A DNA stretch of 64,000 nucleotides from Meridianimarinicoccus roseus (GTDB lineage Bacteria; Pseudomonadota; Alphaproteobacteria; Rhodobacterales; Rhodobacteraceae). The notes below the pieces were generated by a model. The model saw nothing but the letters and a program-made list of their open reading frames with translations, was not told the origin of the DNA and did not search any database. This document shows positions 34,501 to 44,780 of the stretch, one piece after another. Every line of letters begins with the position of its first letter. Position 1 is the stretch's first letter. The DNA lies in NCBI RefSeq assembly GCF_003172915.1, contig NZ_QGKU01000031.1, positions 62,001-126,000 of the forward strand. The letters are read 5' to 3'. The translations under genes and the position numbers were made by a program.

Positions 34501-35703
34501 TCAGGGCAGCAACGCGGCAGCGGGCACCGGCACGAGGTCGCGCGCGCGGCCGCCCAGCCACGCTTCGAGCAGATCCCAGAGCGCCGGGTCGTCACCGACC
34601 AGAACCGTAACGGCGCCGTCACGGCGGGCGCGCGCGGCGATCCGCTGAAGGGTGGTCCGCGTGGCATCGGAGGCCGTGTCGAGCCGGGCGTAGGCCAGAA
34701 GCGGGCGGGCGCCACGATGCGTTCGCGCGGCGACGAAGGCGGGCGTTGCATCGGGCGGGTAGACAAGTGGGCTTGCATCGGCAGGCGTGGGCGTGGCGTC
34801 GCCGCCCTGAATAAGCCGCGCGCGGAATGGCGTCTGCGCGCCGTCCTGGCCGGTCATAATCCACTCTGGGAGTGGCCCGGACGGTGCGGCACCGGACGCC
34901 AGGACAGCGGCGATGCGCGGGCCGGTCCGAAGCGCGCTGGCCAGCAGCGCGGGAGGCGCCGGAGCGGCCTGCGGCCACGCCCGGGGCATGGGCGAGGCGC
35001 CTGGGCGGGTGGGTCGGCCCGGCGCGGCGGCGCGCGCAACTGTGTCGCCCTGCGCCGGAACGGCAGCAACGGCAGCGCGAAGGTCCATGTCGCCGGAAGC
35101 GGGCGGAATGGTTCCGGCGGACAGGTTCGGACCCGACCCGCCGACGATCACGGGCACCGGCGCCTCCGGCACCGATGGTGCCTGAGTCGGCAACGTCTCG
35201 GCAGCGGCCACCATCGGGGCCGGTGCCGGGGACCTTCCGGGGGGCGCCGCAATGGAACGTGCCAGTGGCCCCGGCACCTCATCACCCGCCGCCGGCAGAG
35301 GAACGACAACGCGCGTCGGCGCTGCGTCGGGTGCGGTGTGCGAAACGACGGCCCGCGGCGGCACGTCCGCCGCCAGCAGGTTGGGCGCCATCTGCAGGCC
35401 TGACAACGGCACCAGATCCGGCTTCGGGGGACGCGGCAGCAGGCCGCGGGTGTCGGGCTGCGGAACCCTGGCGCGAGCTGACGCGACATCCGGCGGCGCA
35501 ACCGCCTGCGCGGCGCCCGCAGCCAGTGTCGGCGCCAGGTCCGGCGGTGGCGGCAGCGCAGTCGGCGCGGCCGCCACCGGGGCGCCGCCGTCCGCCGCTC
35601 CCAGGTCCGGCTTACGCCCTTCCAGAACCAGTGCCGCGACAACCAGCACGAGAGCGCCGAGAAGCCCGCCCCAGAATGCCCCTGCCAGTAGACCGCGCCC
35701 CAT
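34501..35703 (-). CDS. YibQ-like divergent polysaccharide deacetylase family protein, apparently lacking the catalytic core
   Basis: 400 residues. The start MGRGLLAGAFWGGLLGALVLVVAALVLEG is a membrane anchor typical of the Rhodobacterales gene found between trpE and trpG. A Pro/Ala-rich, low-complexity periplasmic linker of roughly 270 residues follows. The last 90 residues (LVYPPDATPAFVAARTHRG to DLVPVPAAALLP) resemble the C-terminal end of YibQ-type domains. The intervening part of the deacetylase fold, about 150 residues with its metal and catalytic residues, is not visible. This suggests an in-frame internal loss. The start at 35703 is chosen over a longer frame whose extra N-terminus would overlap trpG. 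Confidence 0.65.
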   Translation of the reverse strand: MGRGLLAGAFWGGLLGALVLVVAALVLEGRKPDLGAADGGAPVAAAPTALPPPPDLAPTLAAGAAQAVAPPDVASARARVPQPDTRGLLPRPPKPDLVPLSGLQMAPNLLAADVPPRAVVSHTAPDAAPTRVVVPLPAAGDEVPGPLARSIAAPPGRSPAPAPMVAAAETLPTQAPSVPEAPVPVIVGGSGPNLSAGTIPPASGDMDLRAAVAAVPAQGDTVARAAAPGRPTRPGASPMPRAWPQAAPAPPALLASALRTGPRIAAVLASGAAPSGPLPEWIMTGQDGAQTPFRARLIQGGDATPTPADASPLVYPPDATPAFVAARTHRGARPLLAYARLDTASDATRTTLQRIAARARRDGAVTVLVGDDPALWDLLEAWLGGRARDLVPVPAAALLP

Positions 35704-35719
35704 GCTCCGCCTGTCCCCG

Positions 35720-35755
35720 CTTGCCCGCTTGTTTGCCAGTATGTTTGCCCGTCTG
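35720..35755. repeat. Three tandem 12-bp repeats in the trpG / YibQ-like divergent region
   Basis: Units at 35720-35731 (CTTGCCCGCTTG), 35732-35743 (TTTGCCAGTATG) and 35744-35755 (TTTGCCCGTCTG) share YTTGCCMG with a TG end. They lie just upstream of the minus-strand start at 35703 and about 95 bases before trpG. They could be a regulator-binding array or a decayed coding repeat. Confidence 0.55.
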
Positions 35756-35848
35756 CGCGACGGTGGTATCGCCTTGTTGGCCCCTTGACCAGCCGCCCCT
35801 GACCTGAACACATAGCCGCACTTTCCCCAACCTGCGGAAGTCGGCCCC

Positions 35849-36430
35849 ATGCTGCTGCTGATCGACAACTATGACAGTTTCACCTACAATCTCGTCCACT
35901 ATCTGGGCGAGTTGGGCGCCGATGTGCAGGTCCACCGCAACGACCGGATCGACGTCGCCACCGCGCTTGCCCTGCGCCCCGAGGGGATCGTGCTGTCGCC
36001 GGGCCCTTGCGATCCCGACCAGGCCGGTGTCTGCCTCGATCTGACCGCCGCTGCCGCTGACGCGCGCGTGCCGCTGCTGGGCGTGTGCCTTGGTCACCAG
36101 ACCATCGGCCAGGCCTTCGGCGGCAAGGTCGTGCGTTGCCACGAGATCGTGCATGGCAAGCTTGGCGCCATTCACCACGCGGGCGCGGGCGTCTTCGCCG
36201 ATCTGCCCAGCCCGCTGCAGGCCACGCGCTACCATTCGCTCGTGGTGGATCGACCGAGCCTGCCCGACAGCCTCGAGGTTACGGCATGGCTGCAGGACGG
36301 GACGATCATGGGTCTGCGCCACCGCGACCTGCCGATCGAAGGCGTGCAGTTCCATCCCGAAAGCATCGCCTCGCAGCACGGCCACGCGATGCTGCGCCGC
36401 TTCCTCGAGACCGCACAGGTGCCGGCATGA
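35849..36430 (+). CDS. trpG: Anthranilate synthase component II (glutamine amidotransferase)
   Basis: 193 residues. Class I glutaminase triad: cysteine in [17 protein letters not shown], then histidine and glutamate in [32 protein letters not shown] is the standard N-terminus. It supplies ammonia to TrpE, whose gene lies upstream beyond the antisense YibQ-like gene. First gene of the trpGDC-moaC-moeA unit; its stop overlaps trpD (ATGA). Confidence 0.96.
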   Translation: MLLLIDNYDSFTYNLVHYLGELGADVQVHRNDRIDVATALALRPEGIVLSPGPCDPDQAGVCLDLTAAAADARVPLLGVCLGHQTIGQAFGGKVVRCHEIVHGKLGAIHHAGAGVFADLPSPLQATRYHSLVVDRPSLPDSLEVTAWLQDGTIMGLRHRDLPIEGVQFHPESIASQHGHAMLRRFLETAQVPA

Positions 36431-37449
36431 GCGACGGCCTGAAGCCGCTGATCGCCGCCGCTGCCGAGGGGCCGTTGACCGCCGGACAGGCGCGCGCTGC
36501 CTTCGGCATCCTGTTCGCGGGCGACGCGACCCCGGCGCAGATCGGCGGCTTCCTGATGGCGCTGCGCACCCGTGGCGAAACGGTGGACGAGATCGCGGGC
36601 GCGGCTGCGGTCATGCGGGCCAAGTGCCTGCCGGTGCGCGCGCCTGCGGGCGCAATGGACATCGTCGGAACCGGCGGCGACGGCAAGGGCACGCTGAACA
36701 TCTCCACCGCGACGGCTTTCGTGGTGGCGGGCGCTGGCGTGCCGGTGGCCAAGCACGGCAACCGCAACCTGTCCAGCAAGTCGGGCGCGGCGGACGCGCT
36801 GGGGCAACTCGGCATCGCGGTGATGCGCGGCGCCGATGTGGCTGAACGCGCGCTGGCAGAGATCGGCATGTGCTTCATGATGGCGCCCATGCACCACCCG
36901 GCGATGAAGCACGTGATGCCCGCACGCACCGAACTGGGCACGCGCACGATCTTCAACATTCTCGGCCCGCTGACCAACCCGGCTGGGGTGCGGCGCCAGC
37001 TGACCGGTGCCTACAGCCGAGCGCTGATCCGCCCGATGGCCGAAGTGCTGGGCGCGCTCGGCAGCGACCGGGCGTGGCTGGTGCATGGCGGCGATGGCAC
37101 GGACGAACTGTCCATCGCCGGGATCAGCCATGTCGCGGAATTGTCCGGCGGCACCGTGACAGAACGCGAACTGCACCCGGAGGAAGCGGGCCTGCCCGTC
37201 CACCCGTTCGAGGCGCTGCTGGGCGGCGCCCCCGAGGAGAACGGCCGCGCGCTGGCCGCCCTGCTGGACGGCGCGCCCGGAGCATACCGCGACGCCGTTC
37301 TGCTGAACGCCGCCGCGGCGCTGCTGATCGCGGGGGCGGCGGCGGATCTGCCTGAAGGGGTCGCACGCGCGACCGAAAGCATCGACAGCGGCGCGGCGCG
37401 GGACAAGGTGACCGCGCTTGCCCGGCTCAGCACGGAGGCCCAGGCATGA
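36427..37449 (+). CDS. trpD: Anthranilate phosphoribosyltransferase
   Basis: 340 residues. It transfers phosphoribose from PRPP to anthranilate. The PRPP-binding glycine loop is [22 protein letters not shown]; substrate contacts are [21 protein letters not shown] and [19 protein letters not shown]. Its start (36427) overlaps trpG and its stop overlaps trpC, each as ATGA. Longer frames upstream are shadows of trpG. Confidence 0.96.
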   Translation: MSDGLKPLIAAAAEGPLTAGQARAAFGILFAGDATPAQIGGFLMALRTRGETVDEIAGAAAVMRAKCLPVRAPAGAMDIVGTGGDGKGTLNISTATAFVVAGAGVPVAKHGNRNLSSKSGAADALGQLGIAVMRGADVAERALAEIGMCFMMAPMHHPAMKHVMPARTELGTRTIFNILGPLTNPAGVRRQLTGAYSRALIRPMAEVLGALGSDRAWLVHGGDGTDELSIAGISHVAELSGGTVTERELHPEEAGLPVHPFEALLGGAPEENGRALAALLDGAPGAYRDAVLLNAAAALLIAGAAADLPEGVARATESIDSGAARDKVTALARLSTEAQA

Positions 37450-38246
37450 GCGGCACCATTCTCGACCGGATCAAGGCCTACAAGCTGGAGGAGGTTGCGG
37501 CGCGCAAGGCGCAGATCTCGCTTGCAGAAATCGAGGCACGCGCAAGTTGCGCCGACGCACCGCGCGGCTTCGCCGCCGCCCTGCGCGCGCGCGGCCAGGA
37601 CGGCTATGCCCTGATCGCAGAGGTCAAGAAGGCCAGCCCGTCCAAGGGCCTGATCCGCGAGGATTTCGACCCGCCCGCGCTGGCGGCCGCCTACGAAGCG
37701 GGGGGGGCTGCCTGCCTGTCCGTGCTGACCGACGGGCCATCCTTCCAGGGCGCGGATACCTATCTGCGCGAGGCGCGGTCGGCGACCGCCCTGCCTGCCC
37801 TTCGCAAGGACTTCCTTTACGATCCGTGGCAGGTGGCCGAGGCGCGTGCGCTTGGCGCCGACTGCATCCTCATCATCATGGCCAGCGTATCCGATGCGCA
37901 GGCCGCCGAGCTTGAAACCACCGCGATCGATTGGGGCATGGACGTGCTGATCGAGGTGCATGATGCGGCTGAATTGGACCGGGCGCTCGCGCTCCGCTCG
38001 CAGCTGATCGGGATCAACAACCGTGACCTGCGCAGTTTCGAGACATCTCTGGGCGTGACCCGGCAGCTTGCGCCGCGCGTGCCGGCCGGACGCATGGTGG
38101 TGTCGGAATCCGGGCTCCATACACGCGCGGACCTGGCGGATATGGCCGCCCACGGGGTGCGCACCTTCCTGATCGGCGAAAGCCTGATGCGCCAGCACGA
38201 CGTGGAAGCCGCGACCCGCGCCTTGCTGGCCGAGCCGGCGCTCTGA
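37446..38246 (+). CDS. trpC: Indole-3-glycerol phosphate synthase
   Basis: 266 residues, monofunctional (no fused TrpF). The (beta/alpha)8 barrel shows [70 protein letters not shown] and [13 protein letters not shown], with the catalytic lysines and glutamates in place. It ends one base into moaC (TGATG). Confidence 0.96.
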   Translation: MSGTILDRIKAYKLEEVAARKAQISLAEIEARASCADAPRGFAAALRARGQDGYALIAEVKKASPSKGLIREDFDPPALAAAYEAGGAACLSVLTDGPSFQGADTYLREARSATALPALRKDFLYDPWQVAEARALGADCILIIMASVSDAQAAELETTAIDWGMDVLIEVHDAAELDRALALRSQLIGINNRDLRSFETSLGVTRQLAPRVPAGRMVVSESGLHTRADLADMAAHGVRTFLIGESLMRQHDVEAATRALLAEPAL

Positions 38247-38734
38247 TGGCGGAGCTGACCCATTTCGACGGCGCGGGCCATGCTCATATGGTCGATGTGT
38301 CAGACAAGGCCGCGACCGCACGGCTGGCCGTGGCATCGGGCTGCGTGCGGATGACGGCCGAAACGCTGGCAGTGATCGCCGAAGGGCGCGCCGACAAGGG
38401 CGACGTTCTGGGCGTGGCGCGACTGGCTGGCATCATGGGCGCCAAGCGCACCGCCGACCTGATTCCGCTGTGCCATCCTTTGCCGGTCACCAAGGTGGCG
38501 GTCGATCTTGTTCCGGACCCGGACCTGCCCGGAGTACGGATCACCGCGACCGTCAAGACCGCCGGCCAGACCGGGGTGGAAATGGAGGCGCTGACCGCGG
38601 TCAGCACCGCCGCGCTGACACTATACGACATGGTCAAGGCGATCGAGAAAACCATGGTGATCGGAGAGATCCGGCTGGAATTGAAGGAGGGCGGCAAGTC
38701 CGGCCGCTTCGAGGCACCGGGCAGCGAGGCCTGA
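38246..38734 (+). CDS. moaC: Cyclic pyranopterin monophosphate synthase MoaC
   Basis: 162 residues. It acts with MoaA in the first step of molybdenum cofactor synthesis. [59 protein letters not shown] and ELKEGGKSG are family hallmarks, including the active-site residues of the H-P and EME segments. Its gene is joined to trpC by a 1-base overlap and is followed by moeA after 4 bases. Confidence 0.96.
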   Translation: MAELTHFDGAGHAHMVDVSDKAATARLAVASGCVRMTAETLAVIAEGRADKGDVLGVARLAGIMGAKRTADLIPLCHPLPVTKVAVDLVPDPDLPGVRITATVKTAGQTGVEMEALTAVSTAALTLYDMVKAIEKTMVIGEIRLELKEGGKSGRFEAPGSEA

Positions 38735-38738
38735 CCGC

Positions 38739-39914
38739 GTGATCAGCGTCACCGAGGCACTGGACCGGATCTTCGCGCTGTTGTCGCCCCTCGGCCCCGA
38801 AACGGTGCCGCTCCGTCATGCTGCGGGACGCGTGCTGGCGAAAGATGCGGCGGCACGGCGCGACCAGCCGCCCTTCGATGCCGCACAGATGGACGGTTAC
38901 GCGCTGCGCGACGCCGACGCGCGGTCCGGCGCGGCGCTGCGCGTGATCGGTGCGGCGGCGGCGGGGCACGGGTTCGCCGGCACGGTCGGTCCGGCGGAAG
39001 CCGTCCGCATCTTCACCGGAGCGCCGGTGCCGGAAGGCGCCGACCGGGTCGTGATGCAGGAAGACGTGCGCGTTGCAGACGATCAGATCACCGTCGCGCC
39101 CGATGCCGACACGTCCCGCTACATCCGCCCGCGCGGTGGCGATTTTTCGGTGGGCGACCGGGTGCCCGCGGGCCGCGTACTGCGCCCGGCGGACCTGACG
39201 CTGCTGGCTTCGATGAACCTTGCCGAGGTGCCGGTGGTGAGACGGCCGGTCGTTGCGATCCTGTCGACCGGGGACGAGCTTGTGATGCCCGGCGAGACGC
39301 CCTCGCCCGATCAGATCATCGCGTCCAACGCCTTCGGGCTGGCCGCGCTGGCCGAAGCGGCGGGCGCGGCGGCGCGGCTGCTGCCGCTGGCACGGGACAC
39401 GGCTGAAAGCCTGGATGCCGGGCTGTCGCTGGCCGCGGGCGCCGATCTTGTTGTCACGAGCGGCGGCGCGTCGGTCGGCGATCACGACATCCTCGCCGCA
39501 TGCGGCGCGCAACTCGGGCTGGAACAAGCGTTCTACAAAGTCGCCATGCGGCCCGGAAAACCGCTGATGGCCGGACGGATGCGCGGCATCCCGATGATCG
39601 GCCTGCCGGGCAATCCGGTCTCGGCGATGGTCTGCGGCACCGTGTTCATGCAGCCCGCGCTGCGACACCTGGGCGGACATCCCGCTGCCGCCGCCCCGCG
39701 AGAGGCCGCGACGCTGGCGGCAAATCTTCCTGCGAACGGCCCGCGCGAGCATTACATGCGCGCCATGCGGCTGCCGGATGGGCGGGTCGCGGCCGCGGGC
39801 CGACAGGACAGCAGCCTGCAGAAAGTGCTGTCCGAAGCGGATACGCTGATCGTCCGCCCGCCCGGAGACTCAGCACGGCACGCCGGGGAAACCGTTGAAA
39901 TCGTGAAAATTTGA
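38739..39914 (+). CDS. moeA: Molybdopterin molybdotransferase MoeA
   Basis: 391 residues. It inserts molybdate into adenylylated molybdopterin. Domains: the N-terminal lid with PPFDAAQMDGYALRD, a beta-barrel with IFTGAPVPEGADRVVMQEDV, the MPT-binding domain with ILSTGDELV, SGGASVGDHD and MRPGKPLMAG plus LPGNPVSAMV, and the C-terminal MoeA_C. The start is a GTG at 38739. Last gene of the trp-moa unit before the lexA promoter. Confidence 0.95.
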   Translation: MISVTEALDRIFALLSPLGPETVPLRHAAGRVLAKDAAARRDQPPFDAAQMDGYALRDADARSGAALRVIGAAAAGHGFAGTVGPAEAVRIFTGAPVPEGADRVVMQEDVRVADDQITVAPDADTSRYIRPRGGDFSVGDRVPAGRVLRPADLTLLASMNLAEVPVVRRPVVAILSTGDELVMPGETPSPDQIIASNAFGLAALAEAAGAAARLLPLARDTAESLDAGLSLAAGADLVVTSGGASVGDHDILAACGAQLGLEQAFYKVAMRPGKPLMAGRMRGIPMIGLPGNPVSAMVCGTVFMQPALRHLGGHPAAAAPREAATLAANLPANGPREHYMRAMRLPDGRVAAAGRQDSSLQKVLSEADTLIVRPPGDSARHAGETVEIVKI

Positions 39915-39937
39915 CTCAATTGGCCGGACGGGCCGCG

Positions 39938-39976
39938 TTGACACAAATCGGGAACAACGGTAGAACACCTGTGAAC
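39938..39976 (+). promoter_or_regulatory. lexA promoter with SOS box (autoregulation)
   Basis: A -35 TTGACA at 39938-39943 is followed after 17 bases by a -10-like TAGAAC at 39961-39966. The alphaproteobacterial LexA box GAAC-N7-GAAC occupies 39952-39955 and 39963-39966, so it covers the -10. A third GAAC at 39973-39976 follows after 6 bases. The gene 42 bases downstream encodes LexA, so this is autorepression relieved on DNA damage. Confidence 0.85.
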
Positions 39977-40017
39977 TGGGGGCTTTCGGCACGCCCCCGC
40001 AGTACGGAGCGTGGCGG

Positions 40018-40728
40018 ATGTTGACCAAGAAACAGCTCGATCTTCTGGAATTCATTCACACGCGGGTGCAGCGCGACGGGGTGCCGCCGTCCTTCGACGA
40101 GATGAAGGAAGCGCTCGACCTTCGCTCAAAATCGGGGATCCACCGGCTGATCACGGCGCTGGAGGAACGTGGATTCATCCGGCGGCTTGCGCACAAGGCG
40201 CGCGCGCTGGAGATCGTGAAACTTCCCGATGCGATCGGCGGCGGCGGCTTCCAGCCGCGCGTGATCGATGGCGACATGGCGGATGACGCAGACCCCGGCA
40301 GGAGCGAGCCCCGGCCCGAAACCATAGAAAGCACGGCGCCCGCGGTGCCGCTCTTGGGGCGGATCGCGGCGGGCGGGCCGATTTCCGCCATCGCGGACGT
40401 ACAGCAGAACATCGCCGTTCCGCCCGCCATGGTTGCGGGATCGGGCAATCACTACGCGCTGGAAGTGCGCGGCGATTCCATGATCAACGCCGGGATCAAT
40501 GATGGCGACGTCGTAGTGATCCGCGAAGGGCGCGTCGCTGACAATGGCGAGATCGTCGTCGCCGCCTTCCATGACCAGAACGAATACAGTGTCACATTGA
40601 AGCGATTCCGGCGCAAAGGCAGCAGCGTCGCGCTTGAAGCCGCGAACCCGGATTACGAAACACGTGTGCTGCCTGCCGATCAGGTGGAAATCCAGGGCAA
40701 GCTGGTCGGGCTGATCCGGACCTACTGA
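40018..40728 (+). CDS. lexA: LexA repressor
   Basis: 236 residues. The N-terminal winged helix (1-65) has [21 protein letters not shown] and [23 protein letters not shown]. The self-cleavage site is A118-G119 in GRIAAGGP; the catalytic dyad is S154 (VRGDSMI) and K195 (SVTLKRF). A linker of about 40 residues, typical of Rhodobacterales, separates the two domains. It represses SOS genes until RecA stimulates cleavage. GGAGC lies before the ATG. Convergent with comEC. Confidence 0.97.
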   Translation: MLTKKQLDLLEFIHTRVQRDGVPPSFDEMKEALDLRSKSGIHRLITALEERGFIRRLAHKARALEIVKLPDAIGGGGFQPRVIDGDMADDADPGRSEPRPETIESTAPAVPLLGRIAAGGPISAIADVQQNIAVPPAMVAGSGNHYALEVRGDSMINAGINDGDVVVIREGRVADNGEIVVAAFHDQNEYSVTLKRFRRKGSSVALEAANPDYETRVLPADQVEIQGKLVGLIRTY

Positions 40729-40772
40729 CGGCATCTTCCGACCGCGCTGTCTGGCGCACAAAAGTACTGCGA

Positions 40773-43223
40773 TCACCGCCCGTTCGGCGCAGCGGCGGTG
40801 CGGACAGGCGCTTCTCCAGCTAGGGCGCGCTCCACATCGGTGGTAATGTCCCGTGGGCCGGTCATTCGGCTTTGGCCATTTGGTCGCCCGGATCGGTCCG
40901 CGCGCCTCCGGGGCTCGAAAGCCCAAAGCCATTCATGCGGCGGCGGTTCCGCGATGGGGTTGATGCGCTCAGCGGCACTCGCCGCTAAGGGTGCGGTTTG
41001 CCCCGGCCCCGAGGCCGCTGAAACATCTCCCGCGATCCCATTGTCCGGGTCTGCCGTATCCCGTCGGCCCGTGCCTTCGGCCCTTTTGGGAGCGACCGCC
41101 GACGCCGCGTCGGCGCGGCGCGGCGCGGCACGGCGCAGACCGGGCCAGTCATGGGCGCGAGCGGCCGCGCGGACCCCAGGCGCATTCCACAGACGCACAC
41201 CATGCACCCCGCGCACCGTCGTTACTTGCGGTCGTCCGTTGCGCAACACCACCGCGATCCCCCCCGAGGCGGAAAGCGCGGACGGCCCCAGAAGCACGCA
41301 GGCCTCCCCCGCCGGTTCTTCGGGATCGCGGTTCGACACAACCACCGACGTGCGCGCGCAGGCGTCCCGCATCTCGTCCGGCGTTGCCGAAAACAGCACT
41401 GCCACCTCGGCCGCTGCGACCGGGAAGCGCAGGCCAGGCCCGCCTTGGGGCGCAGCGAACGGCGCGCTGCGCGCGAACGCCGTTTCCCGATCGCGGTCCC
41501 GGCCATCGTTTTCCAGCCAGCTTTGCGCGATGAACCCGTGCCCGCGCGCGCGCGACAACGCCCGACCCTGCTGCGTCATGACCCCGGCCAGCGCGCCATT
41601 ATCCGCCACCAGCAGCACCGGCCGGGCCGACACGCCCCACAGCGCCCCGGCCACCATCAGCGGCAAAAGGCCAGCCCAGCGCCAGCGCCCCTGCCACAGC
41701 ATCACCACCAGCGCGCCGAATGTCAGCAGCGGCATCACCATTGGGCCGGGCTGGACGATGTAGCGCACCGCATGTTCGAAACCGGCCACGACTTGCGCCA
41801 CGTTCAGGATCCATCCGATCCCCAGCCCCATCGCCCATAGCCCGAGCTGCGCCAGACCAAAGGGCGCCAGACAGGCCGCCAGCACCGCCGCCGGGATCAC
41901 CACCGCGCCCATCACCGGAACGGACACGAGGTTCGCCAGCAAACCGTAATTCGAGCCCTGATTGAAGTGCGCTGCCGCGAAAGGCGCGGTCGCGAGGCCT
42001 GCAACCGCCGAGGAGACCACCAACGCCACAAGGCCCGCCGACCAGCGCGGCGGACGGTGCGGCAATTGCCGCATTTGCCCGAAAACCCAGACCAGCGCGG
42101 CCGTCGCGGCAAAGGACATCTGAAAGCCCGGCGACATCAGTGATTCCGGCTGCCAGGCCAGCACGATGATCGCCGCCAGCGCGACGGACCGCAGCGTCAG
42201 CGCCCGCCGGTCCAGCATCACGGCGACCAGCATTACCGCCGCCATGATGAAAGCGCGCTGCGTGCTGACATTGCCGCCCGACAGCGCGAGATACACAGCC
42301 GAGGCCAGCAGCGCGAGCGCCGCGGCCCATTTCTTGGCCGGCACCCGCAACGCAAGGCGCGGCACCAGCGCGATTCCGGCGCGCAGCGCGGTGAAGATGA
42401 AGCCCGTCAGAAGCCCCACGTGCAGACCCGAGATCGCCAGCAGGTGGGCGAGGTTGGTATCGCGCATGGCATCCAGCGTCTCGCGGCTCAGCCCGGCACG
42501 GTCCCCCGTCGTCACCGCGGCGGCGAAGGCCCCCACCTGCCCCGGCAGCGCCGCCTGGACCGCCGCCGACAGGCGCAGGCGGAACCGGTTCAGCGCGGCC
42601 AGCGGCTCAGCACGCGCGGGCGGCGCAAGCAGTACCAGCGGCGTTCGGGTGTAGCCTACGGCGCCGATCCGGTCGAACCAAGCCATGCGCTGGAAGTCGA
42701 AGCCATGCGGCTCGACGGGACCGGGCGGCGGGGTGAGATGCCCGGTCACGGCGACGGTCTGGCCCGGCAAAGGGTCAGCGAAGATTTGCGCGCCATGCAG
42801 CGATACACGCACACGCGCGGGCGTGCGGTCCGGGGCGACGCGCAGCAGGATCACGCGGTCCAGTGTCACGCGCGGCTTGTCGCTGATCGACCGGTCCACC
42901 GCGACCACGCGGCCTTCGATCGGCCCGTAATAACGATATTCAAGCACCGGCGCGGCAACCAGATGCGCGCGCAGCCCCGCCAGCGTGAAGCCTGCGGCGA
43001 CCAGCGCGAGCCCGAGTGCCGCCGGGCCCACCGTTTCGGGAAGGCGGCGCGCGCCGACGAAGGCCGACAGCGCGACCCCTAGGACGAGCGCGAAAGTGGC
43101 CGGACCGGGTTCCCAGCGCAGCGCGAAGAACAGCCCGATCCCCGTGCCCAGGCACACGGGCACCCAGGGCAGCAGGTGCCCGCGCTGAAGCCCGATCAGG
43201 TGGCGAAGCGCGTCTGACATCAT
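40773..43223 (-). CDS. ComEC/Rec2-family DNA-uptake channel protein
   Basis: 816 residues. The N-terminal DUF4131 region has EYRYYGPIEGRVVAVDRS. The Competence domain has NLAHLLAISGLHVGLLTGFIF, LALSGGNVSTQRAFIMA and PGFQMSFAATAALVWVFG among many helices. Family members carry one DNA strand across the inner membrane in transformation. The C-terminal region (from about 530) corresponds to the beta-lactamase-like part but shows no HxHxDH metal motif. A Pro/Ala/Arg-rich tail of about 110 residues makes it longer than typical alphaproteobacterial homologues. Stop 45 bases from the lexA stop. Confidence 0.9.
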   Translation of the reverse strand: MMSDALRHLIGLQRGHLLPWVPVCLGTGIGLFFALRWEPGPATFALVLGVALSAFVGARRLPETVGPAALGLALVAAGFTLAGLRAHLVAAPVLEYRYYGPIEGRVVAVDRSISDKPRVTLDRVILLRVAPDRTPARVRVSLHGAQIFADPLPGQTVAVTGHLTPPPGPVEPHGFDFQRMAWFDRIGAVGYTRTPLVLLAPPARAEPLAALNRFRLRLSAAVQAALPGQVGAFAAAVTTGDRAGLSRETLDAMRDTNLAHLLAISGLHVGLLTGFIFTALRAGIALVPRLALRVPAKKWAAALALLASAVYLALSGGNVSTQRAFIMAAVMLVAVMLDRRALTLRSVALAAIIVLAWQPESLMSPGFQMSFAATAALVWVFGQMRQLPHRPPRWSAGLVALVVSSAVAGLATAPFAAAHFNQGSNYGLLANLVSVPVMGAVVIPAAVLAACLAPFGLAQLGLWAMGLGIGWILNVAQVVAGFEHAVRYIVQPGPMVMPLLTFGALVVMLWQGRWRWAGLLPLMVAGALWGVSARPVLLVADNGALAGVMTQQGRALSRARGHGFIAQSWLENDGRDRDRETAFARSAPFAAPQGGPGLRFPVAAAEVAVLFSATPDEMRDACARTSVVVSNRDPEEPAGEACVLLGPSALSASGGIAVVLRNGRPQVTTVRGVHGVRLWNAPGVRAAARAHDWPGLRRAAPRRADAASAVAPKRAEGTGRRDTADPDNGIAGDVSAASGPGQTAPLAASAAERINPIAEPPPHEWLWAFEPRRRADRSGRPNGQSRMTGPRDITTDVERALAGEAPVRTAAAPNGR

Positions 43224-43376
43224 GGCGGCATGGATTTCCCGGGCACGGCGGCCTGCCGATCCTGCGCAAGCAAGGTTGCCAAAGCGTTAACCCTGCTTCA
43301 CCCACCGGGGCCGGGCGCACCGCTTTACCCTGCCCGCGCGGGACAGTAAGCAACCGCCAACAACAGGAGCCGTCCC

Positions 43377-44780
43377 ATGACAGACCACCAGGTCGTGACT
43401 CGTTTCGCCCCCTCGCCCACGGGATTTCTGCATATCGGCGGGGCCCGAACCGCGCTGTTCAACTGGCTTTACGCCCGCGGGCGGGGCGGCCGTTTCCTGC
43501 TGCGGATCGAGGACACCGATCGCGCCCGTTCCACCCCCGAGGCCACGCAGGCGATCCGCGACGGGCTGGCATGGCTCGGGCTCGACCATGATGGCGACGC
43601 CGTGAGCCAAGCGGACCGCGCACCGCGCCATGCCGAGATCGCGCACCAGATGCTGGCCGCCGGCACCGCTTTCAAATGCTTCGCCACGCAGGAGGAGATC
43701 GCCGCATTTCGGGAGGCCGCCAAAGCGGAGGGCCGTTCCAGCCTGTACCGGTCGCCCTGGCGCGACGCCGACCCCGCCGACCATCCGGATGCGCCCTTCG
43801 TCGTGCGCCTCAAGGCACCGATTGAAGGAGAGACCGTGATCGCCGACCGTGTTCAGGGCGACGTGACCATGCGCAACGACCAGTTGGATGACATGGTGAT
43901 CCTGCGGTCCGACGGCACGCCGACGTACATGCTGGCGGTCGTCGTGGACGATCACGACATGGGCGTGACCCATGTGATCCGGGGGGACGATCACCTCGTC
44001 AACGCCGCGCGGCAGATGCTGGTTTACCGGGCGATGGGATGGGACGTGCCGGTCTGGGCGCATATCCCGCTGATCCACGGCCCCGACGGCAAGAAGCTGT
44101 CCAAGCGGCACGGCGCGCTCGGTGTGGAGGAATACCGGGCGATGGGCTACCCGGTGGAGGGACTGCGCAACTACCTGACACGGCTCGGCTGGAGCCACGG
44201 CGACGACGAGGTGTTCACAACCGAGCAGGCGCTGGAGTGGTTCGACCTCGACGGGATCGGGAAAGCTCCGGCTCGCTTCGACTTCAAGAAGCTGGAGAAT
44301 GTGTCGGGACAGCATATCGCCATGGCGGAGGATGCTGCGCTGCTGCATGAGATTGAAGGTTTCCTGGCCGCAACCGGCGCACCGGACCTGACGCCGGCGC
44401 AGCGAAGCGGGCTGACCGATGCGCTCTATTGCCTCAAGGACCGGGCGAAGACAATTCCGCAACTCCTTGAAAAAGGTCACTTCGTTCTGGCTTCACGGCC
44501 GCTGGAACCCGACGACGCCGCGCGGAAGGCACTGGATTCTGTATCCCGTGGTATACTGCGCGAATTGACGCCGCACCTGCAAACTGCTAACTGGCAGCGG
44601 AACGATTTGGAGGAGGCGGTCGGAGCCGTCGCGGAGGCGCACGACACCAAGCTTGGCAAGCTCGCCGGCCCGCTGAGGGCGGCGCTTGCAGGCCGGTCGG
44701 TATCTCCAAGTGTATTCGACATGATGCTCGTCATCGGCCGGGAGGAGACTCTGGCCAGGCTGGCGGATGCGACGGAATGA
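43377..44780 (+). CDS. gltX: Glutamyl-tRNA synthetase
   Basis: 467 residues. It charges tRNA-Glu (class I synthetase). The HIGH motif is HIGG in [22 protein letters not shown], and the KMSKS motif is [18 protein letters not shown] and [19 protein letters not shown] are family blocks. Alphaproteobacteria usually carry two such genes, so one may also charge tRNA-Gln for transamidation; this sequence does not decide. AGGAG precedes the ATG. Confidence 0.95.
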   Translation: MTDHQVVTRFAPSPTGFLHIGGARTALFNWLYARGRGGRFLLRIEDTDRARSTPEATQAIRDGLAWLGLDHDGDAVSQADRAPRHAEIAHQMLAAGTAFKCFATQEEIAAFREAAKAEGRSSLYRSPWRDADPADHPDAPFVVRLKAPIEGETVIADRVQGDVTMRNDQLDDMVILRSDGTPTYMLAVVVDDHDMGVTHVIRGDDHLVNAARQMLVYRAMGWDVPVWAHIPLIHGPDGKKLSKRHGALGVEEYRAMGYPVEGLRNYLTRLGWSHGDDEVFTTEQALEWFDLDGIGKAPARFDFKKLENVSGQHIAMAEDAALLHEIEGFLAATGAPDLTPAQRSGLTDALYCLKDRAKTIPQLLEKGHFVLASRPLEPDDAARKALDSVSRGILRELTPHLQTANWQRNDLEEAVGAVAEAHDTKLGKLAGPLRAALAGRSVSPSVFDMMLVIGREETLARLADATE

